64,000 nt of DNA from Symbiodinium natans (GCA_905221605.1 CAJNDS010002160.1:419001-483000); one strand, 5' to 3'; counted from the first letter of the stretch, positions 1-10,560 are shown. Numbers and translations: made by a program. The notes: a model not told the origin generated them from the letters alone.

Positions 1-640
1 GCTCCTGACCTCACCTAAGCACCGGCGTCGCGCACGTCTTGCGGACGTTGCGATGGCCGAAGGTAGGGTAAATCTGGAGGAATGTTTCCGTCCGGAAATC
101 CTCAAAAAAGGGCATTGCAAGGCGCGAACCGACCGCTCGCTTGAAAAGGCCCTTTGCCCAGCAAGAGCCTTTTGAAAGCGTCGCTGCCTTCACCCGAATC
201 TGTAGCCGCGGTTCTGAGGATTCTGTACAAGGGACGCTTTGTCAACCCAGAGCAGGTCTGGCTTTCGACTTGGCGGAGAACCAAACGGCGTTCCGCTCCG
301 CTTCAGTCTTGCGTGCGAATTTTCGCGCAACCCAACCCTAGCGATCGCGAAAAGACTTTTTAGATTCTCGCGCCAATTGTGCTGTGCATGTGTGACCGTA
401 TGCAAAACATGGATTCTGGACGTCTCCAAAAAAGAAGATTCTTAAGAGGCCGCAAGTACTGCAGATAGATTCCGTATGTGTTGTCGATATCCCGAAATGC
501 CGAAACTCAGAAATGGTCGCTGATGCCTTTCAAATTACACCTACAGCTTTCAGCGCTGCCTTGACGATCACGAGCCCGAACTCCACAAGGTTTTTGCAAA
601 TACAGAGGGTTGACAACCAACTTGAGCACGAATGATACGC
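1..640. other. Unique sequence, no supported gene
   Basis: Frames of 60-80 codons overlap on both strands between 10 and 445, with no conserved motif, plausible splice site or clear strand preference. No heptamer array or inverted repeat was seen. It may be intron or intergenic DNA. Confidence 0.4.
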
Positions 641-658
641 TCGAAACACGGAAGTTCA

Positions 659-812
659 GTTACTTGGAGGTTCATGGTACTTACTAACCAATTGCACTTA
701 GAACCCACTTATAAGCCCCTTAAGTGCCCAAATATGACTATAAGTACAGTTAGAAGTACAGTTCTAAGTACAGTCATACTTGGTTCATAAGTACCGTGAA
801 CCTCCAAGTAAC
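659..812. repeat. Inverted-repeat element family A, copy 1
   Basis: The ends are inverted copies: the left end reads TACTTGGAGGTTCATGGTAC and the reverse complement of the right end reads TACTTGGAGGTTCACGGTAC, extending inward to a shared GAACCAA/TAACCAA. The interior contains smaller palindromic runs around TAAGTACAGT. A second full copy lies at 2525-2642 and a half copy at 23102-23127. Read as an intron on either strand, the end would give a donor at TTGGAG^GTTCA and an acceptor at CTCCAAG^. Size and structure fit a MITE-like introner. Confidence 0.8.
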
Positions 813-1291
813 CAACTTTCAAAATCCTGCCGTGCACAAACAGCTGCGCTCTATGCTTCGAAACAGCTGCTTCGCACATGTTTCATGGAAACGTAAGAGA
901 ACAGGGGACACCAGGTCGACGGCCCCTTAAGTAGAATATTCATGAATATTGTGGAAAAGTTCAAAAAATGTTAACAATATTTCATGAAATTTTGAATGAC
1001 ATTTCAATCATTTCAAAGAATACTTCAGAGAAATAGCCACACGACCTAAACACCCTGGGCACCAACGCTGTGTTGCGTTATAAACCCTAATCTCCTAAAG
1101 CCCGGATCTCCAAAGCCCAACGCCCTGCCTTCTACCCTGCACATGGAGGTCCATCAGGCGGCCCCGACTATTCTTGTAAGCGTACCCAAAAAGGACCCAT
1201 AATCTTGAGAACTCACCAATGTAGCTTTGTAGTCCTTAACCCTAAACCCTAAACCCTAAACTCCTTGGGGTTACAAGTGTAAATCCGAAAC

Positions 1292-1352
1292 CCGGGCGCC
1301 TTCGCCGCCGGCCACGGCGAAGTCGCCCGAGGCGAGGCCGGCGATGTGTGGC
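1292..1352 (-). CDS. Possible short exon (minus)
   Basis: The minus strand is open and GC-rich, reading IAGLASGDFAVAGGEGAR after an acceptor TTTTAG^G. It lies between a CCCTAAA run (1241-1260) and a TTTAGGG array (from 1386). A donor CCCGG^GTTTCGG is possible. The phase does not match the neighbouring exon at 1545-1605, so either the join is indirect or the frame is wrong. Product unknown. Confidence 0.35.
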
Positions 1353-1385
1353 CTAAAAGTCGGATTCCATGCACGCACTGAGTGG

Positions 1386-1515
1386 CTGTTTAGGGCTTAG
1401 GGTTTAGGGTTTAGGGCTTGGGGTTTAGGGTTTAGTGTTTAGAGTTTAGAGTTTAGAGTTTAGGGTTTAGGGTTTAGGGTTTAGGGTTTAGGGTTTAGGG
1501 TTTAGGGTTAGGTAT
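1386..1515. repeat. TTTAGGG heptamer array
   Basis: About 18 head-to-tail TTTAGGG units with single-base variants (TTTAGAG, TTTAGTG, CTTAGGG). Another array runs at 1752-1820. They sit between exon-like segments, so they look intronic rather than marking a chromosome end. Confidence 0.9.
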
Positions 1516-1544
1516 AACAGTACTGCTTAGGGATGTCGAGCTGC

Positions 1545-1605
1545 CTGGGAGCATTTCAAACGTGCGGGGAGCCTGGAAAGCTCGGGCCCCCGGCACATAG
1601 TCGTC
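1545..1605 (-). CDS. Short exon, unknown product
   Basis: Minus frame begins DDYVPGARAFQAPRTFEMLP. The acceptor is GCCGCAG^GAC (phase 0) and the donor CTCCCAG^GCAGC, a GC donor typical of dinoflagellates. Its phase-0 start matches the phase-0 end of the exon at 1881-1944. The plus strand has no better reading. No family recognised. Confidence 0.5.
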
Positions 1606-1880
1606 CTGCGGCCGCTCCTACCCTAGAAGCCCTACAGCTCAAAAGGCCCCTAAACGAAGTCCCCAAACCTACAAAGCACCAACACCCTTTGAACCATCAC
1701 ACTACCAAACTGACATGTGTTCTAGAAGCTCCAAAACCTACAAACCGCCGGGTTAGGGTCTAGGGTTTAGGATTCAGGGTTTAAAGTTTAGGGTTTAGGG
1801 TTAAGGGTTTAGGGTTTAGGACGACACTATGGAAAAGGGGTTCTGAGGCTGGGGGGGCTGTCTAGGCTGGCCCTTGAAAC

Positions 1881-1944
1881 CTGCTGAGAAAGACTCTGAA
1901 ACAAGGGCCTCTTCAACCCGATATGGCGAGAACATTCCAAGCGC
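1881..1944 (-). CDS. Short basic exon, unknown product
   Basis: Twenty-one codons, including LKRPLFQSLSQQ, between an acceptor AACTAG^GCGC and a GT donor CAGCAG^GTTTC. It ends in phase 0, which fits the next minus-strand exon (1545-1605). No domain recognised. Confidence 0.4.
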
Positions 1945-2337
1945 CTAGTTTGAAGGGTAGAGGCCTCGGTAAGCTTAGATCTTTGAGCCCGAAGCCTAAC
2001 CCCTAAACCCTAAGCCCTAAAGAGCCCTGAAACCATGACCCTACACCCTCTCAGGGCAGTGTGGCATTTGATTGAGGCCCGGGGTCTGGCGGCAGGCAGG
2101 GGGCTTTGCCTTATGGCTAGGCTGACCATTACAGAGCAAACCTTAGCCCTAAATCGTCAAGCTATACCCTAAGCCCTCAATCTGAACCTGAAGGGCCTCA
2201 ACCCTGAAACCTTTTAAACCTCTACGTCTCGGAGTCCCTAACCTAAAGCCCCCCGATTCCCCAGCACAAGAAAGAAATCGCACGCGCGGCCTCCGGAAGC
2301 TCGGGAGAAGCCTGGGGAGGCGGAGAACCCCAAGTGG

Positions 2338-2402
2338 TCTTTGGGTTCTTTGGGTTCTTTGGGTTCTTTGGGCTCTTTGGGTTCTTTGGGTTCTTTGGGT
2401 GC
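2338..2402. repeat. Ten-base tandem repeat TTTGGGTTCT
   Basis: About six near-perfect copies of a 10-base unit beside an exon-like GC-rich segment (2270-2335). The unit resembles an expanded G-rich heptamer. Confidence 0.8.
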
Positions 2403-2524
2403 TTTTTTGGGTGTAGGTGCTTGGGGGTTTAAGGGATTGCTGCTTGTAGGGTTTTAGTGTTTGGGGCACCCGGATTGGGCCGCTTCTCTGCAATTAGGCG
2501 AAACTGTGTGAACCAAAGTCTCAC

Positions 2525-2642
2525 TACTTGGAGGTTCATGGGTACTTCTAACCCCAATCATAAGTCTACTTATAACCTACTTAGAGGACTCAGGGGGCTT
2601 ATAAGTATAATCGGGGTTTTAAGTACCCTGAACCTCCAAGTA
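2525..2642. repeat. Inverted-repeat element family A, copy 2
   Basis: Ends match copy 1: TACTTGGAGGTTCATGGGTA on the left, and CTGAACCTCCAAGTA on the right (the complement of TACTTGGAGGTTCAG). Immediately right of the end, after TACAG^, a plus frame opens (IKKAQIASKQGAV and a short run of prolines, stop at 2746). The acceptor there would be at the element's own end. On the minus strand, TTGGAG^GTTCA would be a GT donor. Exon assignment on either side is unproven. Confidence 0.75.
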
Positions 2643-3357
2643 CAGCGCATGCCCATGACCGCTACGCTTGGGCCAGTGATCAAGAAAGCACAGATCGCAT
2701 CCAAGCAAGGGGCGGTCGCGCTGTCGCCGCCGCCGCCGGCAGCATAAGTGTCTGATGCAGCGCCTCATCAGCAACCCGATCGCGTCTGTGCAATCTTGAA
2801 TCATGCAGCCTTGCAAGAGCATCGCAGTTGCCTCCCTTCAGCAGGGCTGTGGCTTCTGCACTTCCCAAGGGCCCGGCCCCTCTCCGAGCGGCTCGGCTTG
2901 CAGCCCATGGGGCACGCAGGGCAGGCGAAAAAGATCAGGTAGTGGGGGGGGGGGGAGGGCGGGGGAGCTGGAAGCGAAGTTATGGATCGGAAGGCTTTGG
3001 GAATGAGGTTCGTCTCTAGACGAAGGGGATTTGGTAGTGTGGCTTGGTTGTCCTCGCTTTCTGGGCTCAGGGTTAGGGCGCAACCATTCTACGGATCCTG
3101 TTTGAACTTGTCCGTGCTTGAGCTCACAAGGTGTGGAGTTTTGGGCTGCTTTGCGGTCGAGTTTAGCAAGACTTTGCATCGAGATCCTACGTTTTTGTGG
3201 GGTGGCCACCACGTGCTCGGGGCACTTGCCCAAACTCAAACAACTGGAAGCCGAAAACCCTTGAACCAGCCCCTGAAGCCCCCAATCAACCTTATGATCG
3301 CCAAATACTAATCTCCCCAAAACCTAAACCCTAAACCCCAAGACCCACAAAACCCTC

Positions 3358-3415
3358 CAGTGGGGCGCTCTGGCACCAGCGTAAACTCGTGGAAGGTCAC
3401 AGCGGCCTTGAAGTC
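3358..3415 (-). CDS. Short exon, unknown product
   Basis: Minus frame DFKAAVTFHEFTLVPERPT, entered at TGCGGAG^GAC and left near CCCACTG^GAGG. The composition is that of a normal soluble protein. The segment sits between CCCTAAA repeats (3320-3338) and TTTAGGG repeats (3470 onward). Confidence 0.5.
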
Positions 3416-3589
3416 CTCCGCAAAGGAAGGCGAATAACGAGATACGTCCTAATTAGGGCCAAGGGGGTTTAGGGTTTAAGGGTTAAGGTTTAGGGCTTCA
3501 GGTTCATGGCGGGGGGGGGGGAGAGGGGGGTTGTAAGGGTTCATCCGGGCTTGTAGGGGCTGATAGGGGCTGCGCGGCTTGCAACGCTT

Positions 3590-5140
3590 AAACTGCAAGG
3601 GGCATGTCTGGGATGCTACTGGCTCGTAAGGCCAAAGGGTGGTCATAAGGGAGCGAATTTCTCAGAGCAGGAGCTCTGATGAGGTTTATCAAGCTGCTAA
3701 AGGGCTTATTTATCGGGCTTTGGTCTTTCATGTTGCGCTCACTCTTGGAGCACACCCCGGAGTGGTACGAAGCTCGTCGAATGATCCAGCGCCCCGGACT
3801 CTTTGGCAGGGTGGGCGGTTCGGAATAAGCGACTTCCGCCTTTGAAGGACAAAGTGGTGACAGGAAAGAAGCCACCGATACCAAAGTTGAGCGAGAGCCA
3901 GGAATTAACTATCAACCCACGAGGTTCCTGAACAAGCTCGAAAAAGTTCGCCGTACTGCACCCCCCAAAGCCCCCGAAACCGCGCAAAATCACAGAAACC
4001 CCCTCATCCCCCCGCGACCTCCCAAACCCCCCCAATTGCCCAAACCCCCCTCAACCCTGAATCCGAAAATCCGACAGACCCCCTGGGTGGAGAGGGCTTC
4101 GGCCAGCCTGGTGTTTGAAGTGGTCACTCGTAGACGACCTTGCAAAGGGGCACTGGAAAGGTCTAAGAGGCTGAAGGATTTGGTGGGGGATGAGGGTCTA
4201 GGAGTTAAAAGAAAAACTCCCCCTGATAGGACCGATGAGCTGCAAGCCTCAAAGCGCCAAAGTCCAACGTAGCTAAATGCCCTAGTTCAGGACTTGACCC
4301 CCCAGACACAAATCTGGAAAGGGAGCGTAAGTTCAAGGAATTCAGCACATAGAACCTCCAGACTCCAAACGGAGACCAGCGTTTGGGGCTCATGTCAATG
4401 AAGCCTCGCTTGAAATGCCAATCCCACACAGCTGGACGCCGCGAATAGCGACTGGCTGAAGCCCTTCAACAGCCCAAAAAACCACATGAACCCTCGGACT
4501 CCAGACCCCAAACCCCGGAACCCCACCAACAAAAATAACAAAATCTTACACGAAGCCTGCTAAATCTTAACCAGCCAAAGGGCCAATCCGCATCCAGCTC
4601 CTGCTTCTCAGCGTCGGTCACGTCCGAGACGGTATCGGCCTGGCAGGGGGCAGGGTCAGGGTTGCGGGTTTGTGAAGGGCTGTTACTGGCCTGCAGGTGG
4701 GTTTACATGGTCTTCCGGATGGATTTACATGGCTTTGACTGGCTCAAACATGACCAGAATCAAGTTTTAAGAGCTTGGGGTGAGCAGTTTGGGGGACTTT
4801 TGGGGCTTCGGGGGCCTGCGGTCTTAGGCTCACGGGCTTCACCTCTCGAACTGCGAAATCCTAAACCCCAACAAGGCATCAAAACTCAGAGCCCCGAAAA
4901 CCCTGATTCCCCAAACCCTGAAGCACGAAAACACGCCTTGAAGCCGAAAAGCTGAAACCCCAAAACCATGCAGGAACCCGATGCTTTGAATCCCTGAAAC
5001 TTTGCGATCCCGAAAACCCGAATGTAAGAGCCCTAAACCCTCAGGCTTCTGGGGCTCGGCTTGTTGATTCCAGGGATCGCGCAAAGCTTACGCTGGGCTT
5101 CGGGCTCAGGACAGCTTAGGGCCAACACCCTCAAACCATC
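3590..5140. other. Unassigned sequence
   Basis: Mixed unique sequence with C-rich CCCAAA/CCCTAAA-like stretches (3960-4070, 4500-4530, 4860-5040), which look like decayed heptamer. Frames of 70-100 codons occur on both strands but carry proline/lysine readings derived from the decayed repeats. No exon could be supported. Confidence 0.4.
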
Positions 5141-5216
5141 AAGCCCTGTTTAGGGTTTAGGGTTTAGGGTTTAGGGTTTAGGGTTTAGGGTTTCCAAAAC
5201 CCCTTCGTGTCTAGGC

Positions 5217-5321
5217 CTGCGGGAGCCCCCAAGCCCGCGCGGCCTGTTCCAAGAGGGCAATCTCCTCCTTGGTGTAGGCCTGGATGCTGACTGCAAAGCT
5301 TTCGTTCACTGTGGCCTTTTC
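5217..5321 (-). CDS. Exon with amphipathic helix, unknown product
   Basis: Thirty-five codons, phase 0 to 0. Acceptor GTTAG^GAA and donor CCGCAG^GCC (a GC donor). The peptide includes NESFAVSIQAYTKEEIALLE followed by a WGLPQ end and has no equivalent on the opposite strand. TTTAGGG (5152-5191) and CCCTAAA (5366-5430) arrays lie on either side, so both flanking introns appear to carry heptamer. Family not recognised. Confidence 0.7.
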
Positions 5322-5365
5322 CTAACTAGGGGTTATGGAGTTTCTAGGTTTTAGGGTTACCATAA

Positions 5366-5430
5366 CACCCCTCAAACCCTAAACCCTAAACCCTAAACCC
5401 TAAACCCTAAACCCTAAACCCTAAACCCAA
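5366..5430. repeat. CCCTAAA array
   Basis: About eight CCCTAAA units, opposite in orientation to the TTTAGGG array at 5152-5191. The 5217-5321 exon lies between them. Confidence 0.9.
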
Positions 5431-5519
5431 CTTCAGGTTTATAGGGCTTGGGGCTTAGGGTGTTCAACGTGCAGGGCGCTCGAAAGGCCCCCCAAGAACT
5501 CCTCAAGTCCTGCGCTTGC

Positions 5520-5587
5520 CTAGGCAGGCTGAGCACCTGGCCATGCCTTTGTACTGGCCTTTGTGATCCACAGGGATGTAATGGAAC
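5520..5587 (-). CDS. Exon with CxxC motif, unknown product
   Basis: Minus frame FHYIPVDHKGQYKGMARC then SACL, giving a C-S-A-C pair that might bind zinc. Acceptor AACCCAG^G lies directly at the end of a heptamer run; donor CCTAG^GCAAGC is a GC site. Bounds give 1+66+1 bases, a clean exon. The phase does not join directly to 5217-5321, so an intermediate exon may be missing. Confidence 0.65.
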
Positions 5588-5675
5588 CTGGGTTTAGGGT
5601 TTAGGGTTTAAGGTTTAGGGTTTAGGGTCTGCTGTGATAGAGCGTAGGTGCTGTGAAGGTTTGGTTTCGGAACAG

Positions 5676-5726
5676 GCTCGAAAGCTTCGTGAGGTGCGAA
5701 GAGCAGCTTTGGCCCGATTGTGGAGG
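5676..5726 (+). CDS. Arginine-rich helical exon, paralogous to 56869
   Basis: Plus frame ARKLREVRRAALARLWR after acceptor GGAACAG^GCTCG. A related exon at 56869 starts at the same base after its own AG (CCTAG^GCTCG) and reads ARRLSEMRRAAMARLWR. Differences are conservative or synonymous on plus, but all replacement on minus, which argues for plus-strand coding. Function unknown; likely a helix or coiled-coil segment. Confidence 0.55.
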
Positions 5727-5989
5727 GCCATCTGACACTTTTCTCCCACCCCACGCCGTCCGAGGCGGCAAAGCCACCCAAACCTATTCCTTTTAGGGTT
5801 TAGGCCTAAACCTAAACAAAAACTTCTTCAGTTTCATGACGTTCGGGGTTGGGCGGGCCAGAGAGACCAGAGCAAAGCCAGGATGGCTGAAGGTTTAGGG
5901 CTTGGGGTTGAGGGCTTGGTACTACAGGGGGGTTCGAAGGGCTTTCGAGGTTGAGCCTCAAGATAATCTAAGCTGCTGGGATGTCCTTT

Positions 5990-7380
5990 AGGCAAGGTCT
6001 GCAAGGGGCGTGGTGTGAATGGTGGCCCCTTCGTGCCCCCCAATTTGACCGACCAGGTCGATCGGAGGTACCTTGTATCCTCCTGCCCTATAGGGGACCT
6101 AGTTCTTTCCCTTCTCAGAAAGGGGAATGTTACAGGGGTTGGGGTGGCGGGTCACCGAGAAGCACTCGAGATCAAGCTGTTGGTTGGTCTGAATCCGTGC
6201 ATTGCCCTGTACGGCGACCCTCATCCAAAAACCCTCAGACTAACCCAAAAAAACTTCGACAGCGTGGGAACCAATTCCAGAGGACACGGCTGATCCGTAC
6301 TGTTGATTTTCTCCTCGCCGAACTTGTCCCACACACCAATCTTCAGATACCTGCACCTGCGTGCTGAGACATGGCGGCTGACCTAAAATATGGCTCTGAT
6401 TGGGCACCCTAGACTCTAGCTTAACTCCACCCACATCAGGGGGAGGAGTACGCAGGTGAACAGCAAACTTGCAACACGAGGGCCAGCTTTCAAAAGTATG
6501 GTACGTCCCGCAAGCTTTTGGGCACCCCAAATACCTAGATACAAGGTCCCGCACTTCAACAGATACCTCCAAGGAAGGTCCCACGGGTTATGACACATGG
6601 TTCGATACGAGGACAATCGGGGCTGCGGAGCTCATTGGGGCGTACGGCTTGGTGGCTATGGGCACCCCGAGCTAAGGGCATTTTGCATTGAAGGGCCCTG
6701 GCCATCTTCCCTATGTCCCGAAACGCGCCGGTGTGACGGCAAGTCGTACATCAAAATGTCAAAATTGATCTGAATCAATTCATCCTGGGCGGCGGGGAGT
6801 GGTGGCAGTGGTGCTGCCAATGCTCGACGGCTTTACCCGTGGGATTGGGTTTCTCAAGGCCTTGGGGTTTCGGTCCAAGCCCTCAGCCCTAAGCCCTAAA
6901 CCCTAAACCCTAAACTCTAGAACCGACCCTAGAGACCAGACCCCAAACCCTAAACCCCTGCAGTAAGCTTTCCGGGAGGGCCAGCATCGCAGGCGCCGGA
7001 GACCAGAGATGCAGGCAAGGCTCATTGTTTTGGTCCATGACGATATTCGTCTGGTAGTTTTTCCTCAAGGGAACCATCAGGGGCCAGATTTGTTTCTAGT
7101 CTTGAACGGGGGGGACCCTTTTTAAGGGACCTTAGGGGTAATGTAGGGGCTACTGTAGGAATTTAGGGACTATATACAGCATATATAGGGGTTATGTAGG
7201 GTCCCTTCTAGGGGTCCCTCCTTGTATGTCCCTGAGCGTTTGTTAGGACTTCAGCACCTGAGCAGAAACTAGGCGCTTGGGTTGGGGAGGCTGGCTGTGT
7301 GCCCTTGCTTGTAGAAGCTCGCTCGTGCGTCATTGTGCCACATCAAAACTGCAAATCACCAGGGACGCAACATACATCGT
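5990..7380. other. Unassigned unique sequence
   Basis: Long overlapping frames (up to 128 codons) on both strands, without a motif. One short CCCTAAA run lies at 6886-6915, and a region of short TAGGGG-type direct repeats runs from 7110 to 7210. No exon with convincing splice sites was found. Confidence 0.35.
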
Positions 7381-7416
7381 AATCCACTTCTAGCCCTAAA
7401 CCCTAAACCCGAAACC

Positions 7417-7531
7417 CTAGAGGTCTGAGAAGACCCTGGAGCGGTGCTCCGCGATCCCCCGAAACGTCTGGGCGCGCCTAATGAACGCACCGAGCTCGGC
7501 GATGAGCAGAAGGAGCAGCACGGCATAAGCT
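7417..7531 (-). CDS. Possible exon with hydrophobic stretch
   Basis: Minus frame YAVLLLLLIAELGAFIRRAQ followed by a basic tail (RGIAEHRSR). It could be the end of a membrane helix with its cytosolic flank. Acceptor GAGGTAG^CT is possible; the donor is uncertain (AGG^GTCTTC). The plus strand also stays open for about 34 codons, so strand is not certain. Confidence 0.4.
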
Positions 7532-7629
7532 ACCTCAAGAGCCCTCTACGACCCGAAGCCCTGAAGCCTGAACCCTGCTCTCCTCACTTAGGGCCCTTGC
7601 GACGCGCAACGGGCAAGGGGGATTGAGAT

Positions 7630-8290
7630 CAGGGGGGGGCGCCGAGTTTTTGGGGTTAAAAGCGGTGTAGGGCTTAAGGCTTCAGGTCACTTATACAGTG
7701 ACTCAGGCGTGTTTTGTGGTTCGGCTGCGCCACCTTGCAGGGCCAGACCTCTCCTGCAAATCTTAGAACCACGAGATGGCAGCCTACACGAACAAGCAGC
7801 TCCTTGCAAACCTTACACCTCAGATCCGGGCCGCAGTAAAGATGCCCCCAGTGAAGGTTCCCTTTGTCAGGTCCTTCTCAAGTGTTCGTGCAGTTTTCGG
7901 CTGGGCGGGGAGGTGGTTTCATGGACAACTCGCCCTTTGAGGTTTCAAGGTCCGAGTTTCTGGGTTCCAATTCTGGAGACGACTGTGGGCCTGAGACTCA
8001 TGTCCAGGGACGGGTTGGGCCCCAAACTCTGAACCGAGTGTCGCGCGCATCAGCGTAGGGTGTATGGGGCGTGCGGCCACACTCCAGTCACAGAAGCTTT
8101 GGGGATGTGGGATTGATGGAGTTTAGGTCAGGGACAGGCATGGGGCAATCTCAGTGCGTCCAGACACTGCTGCCTGGCGCCACAACAGGATGGTCCAGGG
8201 TCCGCCAGCCCCTGACTCCGTGAAGCCACCACCCTCATCCAAGAAGCCCCTTAGTTAAACTGACCCGAACCAGACGCAAGTCAAGAACGG
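7630..8290. other. Downstream flank of the ubiquitin-like/ankyrin gene, nothing assigned
   Basis: Plus frames of 107 and 64 codons overlap here without motif support. This is where the 3' end of the minus-strand gene at 8298-9545 should lie, but no polyadenylation signal can be named, since dinoflagellates lack a clear AATAAA signal. Confidence 0.4.
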
Positions 8291-8297
8291 AGCCTCA

Positions 8298-9545
8298 TTA
8301 AACTGCGCGTGCGGCTGGTAACTCGTTCTGTCCATCTGACAGCAAAGCCACCATCTCGATGTGTCCTGCTTCAATGGCGCTCATGAGCGCGGTTCTGTCA
8401 AACCTGCCCTTCAACTCCTTCTTGGCTCCAGCTTCCAGCAGCACGCGCGCGACCTCGATGTGGCCTTGGTCACATGCCCGAATCAGTGCGGTGTCGCCCC
8501 TTCCGGCCTCGAAGTCCTTCTCAGCACCAGATTCCAGCAGCAAACGCACAACCTCGACGTGGCCCCTGTAAGCTGCACGACCCAGAGCGGAGTCACGGCT
8601 AGAGTACCTGCCAACCTTATCCTTCTCCGCACCGGCTGCCAACAGCTGACGAACAATCTCAGTGTGGCCCCGCTCAGATGCGGACATTAGGGGTGTGTCG
8701 CCGTCACTGTCCAACACGTCCGTCCGAACGCTCAATTCCAAAAGCAAGCGCACGATCTCGACGTGGCCGTTGGCGGACGCAGCACCCACAGCCACATTGA
8801 ACCTTCCTTGCATCTCTTTGTTGGCCCCAGCTTCCAGCAGCACGCGCGCGACCTCGATGTGGCCTTGATCACATGCCCGAATCAGTGCGGTGTCGCCACC
8901 CCTGGCCTCGAAGTCCTTCTCAGCACCAGATTCCAGCAGCAAACGCACCACCTCGACGTGGCCTCTGTATGCGGCACGCATGAGGGCGGTGTCGCAGACC
9001 GGATATCTCGCAATTGCGTCCTTGTCTGCTCTTGACTCCAGGAGGAGGCGCGCCACCTCAAGGTGGCCTTTGTCGGCTGCCAGAATCAGCGGCTTGTCAT
9101 GTCTGTCATGTCTCCCGTAGGCGCATTCCATGTCGGCACGAGCTACCAGCAGCAGGCGCACTATCTCAACATGACCAGCTCTAGACGCGCAGACAAGGGC
9201 TGTATCACCGAAGCTTGACAACTCCGTATCAGCACGAGCCTGCAACAGGAAGTGGGCAGCGCTCAAATGGCCCTCCTTTGCAGCATAGCTTACCAACTCC
9301 TTTGCGATGTACATGTCTTTCCTCCCCTCGATGCTGCCGAGCATCAGTTGCAGGTCGATATCACCTTGCATATCCAGCTTGGCAGCATCCTCCAACACAC
9401 ATCCCTGATGCAGGAGCTGCTGGAGGCAGAGCGGGAAGCCATGTCGGGTGCGTAGGTGGCGCTTCAACGTCAGAACGTCATCCACCTCCTCCCTGCTCAC
9501 TGACGCCATCTCTTCCCCAGACAAGCTCCAGATGCGCAGCGTCAT
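8298..9545 (-). CDS. Ubiquitin-like domain plus ankyrin-repeat protein, single exon
   Basis: A 415-residue frame. The start chosen is the Met before TLRIWSLSGEE; an in-frame Met 18 codons upstream is not needed by the domain. Residues 1-70 form a ubiquitin-like fold of the dinoflagellate 'LSGEE' type, ending DLQLML. Ten ankyrin repeats follow, of the form GDTALIRACDQGHIEVARVL, up to a short tail NELPAARAV. Repeats 4-5 and 8-9 are nearly identical in protein and DNA (about 8430-8600 and 8828-8990), showing a recent internal duplication with a period of about 396 bases (four repeats). Such proteins usually serve as protein-binding scaffolds; no partner can be inferred. No intron or heptamer interrupts it, unlike its neighbours. 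Confidence 0.9.
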   Translation of the reverse strand: MTLRIWSLSGEEMASVSREEVDDVLTLKRHLRTRHGFPLCLQQLLHQGCVLEDAAKLDMQGDIDLQLMLGSIEGRKDMYIAKELVSYAAKEGHLSAAHFLLQARADTELSSFGDTALVCASRAGHVEIVRLLLVARADMECAYGRHDRHDKPLILAADKGHLEVARLLLESRADKDAIARYPVCDTALMRAAYRGHVEVVRLLLESGAEKDFEARGGDTALIRACDQGHIEVARVLLEAGANKEMQGRFNVAVGAASANGHVEIVRLLLELSVRTDVLDSDGDTPLMSASERGHTEIVRQLLAAGAEKDKVGRYSSRDSALGRAAYRGHVEVVRLLLESGAEKDFEAGRGDTALIRACDQGHIEVARVLLEAGAKKELKGRFDRTALMSAIEAGHIEMVALLSDGQNELPAARAV

Positions 9546-9599
9546 GGACACAAAATCTTGAAGTGCTTCACAGAATGCAAACCTAAACCCGAAAGGCAA

Positions 9600-10230
9600 A
9601 CGATGCTGCCAGCCACTGGTGTCTTGTTTGATTTCATGTCATCATGTGATTTGCGGTTTACGACAGTTCACGTTACTTCATGTTGTTGAGTAGTCAAACT
9701 GTTGAACTGTTCATCTGTGGAAGGAATCTAGTGTAGATTGCCATTATATTTCTGACCCAATTGCTTGTTGTTGACTCCGCATCAGCTACAAGATTTGCAA
9801 GATGTGTGTTGCTCTACGCCGGTAGAAAAGACAAACCAGCGCCTCGCTTGAACATCTCCCCGGAGAGTCAGTTGATATGGCTCCAACGGAAAAGCCCTCC
9901 GTGAATTCTGAGTCTACGACCCCTAGCTGTTTAAATCCTCGAACTCAGACGGCATAAGAAAACAGAACAAACCAGCGAATTTTCTCCTACCCGCCACCCC
10001 CCAAACACATCATGGACCATTGCGGACCATGATTATTGCATATCCCTCAGCCGCGAATTCGGAAGAAAACGGATGATGAAAAGGAACATGTAAGGGTATG
10101 TGAACGGTGCTGATAGAAGCCTGGGCGTTGACAGGAACGAAGAAAGGCAAGAGGCCAGGGCCTTCAAATCCTGGAGCCTGTCCCGAAATTGGAGCCGGGA
10201 AACTGTGGGTTTTTGGGGGTTTTTTTGGGG
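9600..10230. other. Upstream flank of the 8298-9545 gene
   Basis: AT-richer unique sequence with no open frame of note. It should hold the promoter and trans-splice acceptor of the minus-strand gene. Several AG dinucleotides are available, but none stands out as the spliced-leader site. Confidence 0.35.
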
Positions 10231-10433
10231 CTTACTGGGTTTTTAGGGTTTAGGGTTCTTTGGGGTTTAGGGTTTAGGGAAGAAGACTCTGCGAACCATC
10301 GGGCTGAGGGGGGGTCCGGTATTTACTGCAAAAGGGCCCCTTCACCCCAAATATGTCGCTGAAGCCCGGAATCAGGTCGTTCTGGACGCGGCCCGGCGGC
10401 CCACTAGAGTGTCCAACAGTATTCAGAGGGCAA

Positions 10434-10495
10434 AACCCTAAACCCTAAACCCTAAACCCTAAACCCTAAACCCTAAACCTAAACCCTAAAGGGTT
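10434..10495. repeat. CCCTAAA array
   Basis: About eight units, ending in CCCTAAAGGGTTTGG, where the repeat turns over into its complement just before the donor of the 10507-10560 exon. Confidence 0.9.
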
Positions 10496-10506
10496 TGGAA
10501 CCTTAC

Positions 10507-10560
10507 CACATCGGCGGTCCCGCGACACCACTCGAAACTGGTCCAAATTCACCAGCGCGC
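10507..10560 (-). CDS. Short exon with canonical splice sites
   Basis: Minus frame ALVNLDQFRVVSRDRRC. Acceptor CCTGGCAG^GC and donor GATGTG^GTAAGG, the best GT donor in the window; bounds give 2+51+1 bases. It is bracketed by CCCTAAA (10434-10495) and TTTAGGG (10586-10790) arrays. Product unknown. Confidence 0.65.

Noticed and set aside
141-445. Overlapping 66-79 codon frames on both strands
   Set aside because: None is favoured by motif, composition or splice sites.
2838-3320. 160-codon minus frame
   Set aside because: Other frames and the opposite strand are also open; it is Pro/Ser/Arg-rich with no motif and no splice support.
8359-9586. Plus-strand frames of 68-123 codons
   Set aside because: Antisense shadows of the ankyrin repeats.
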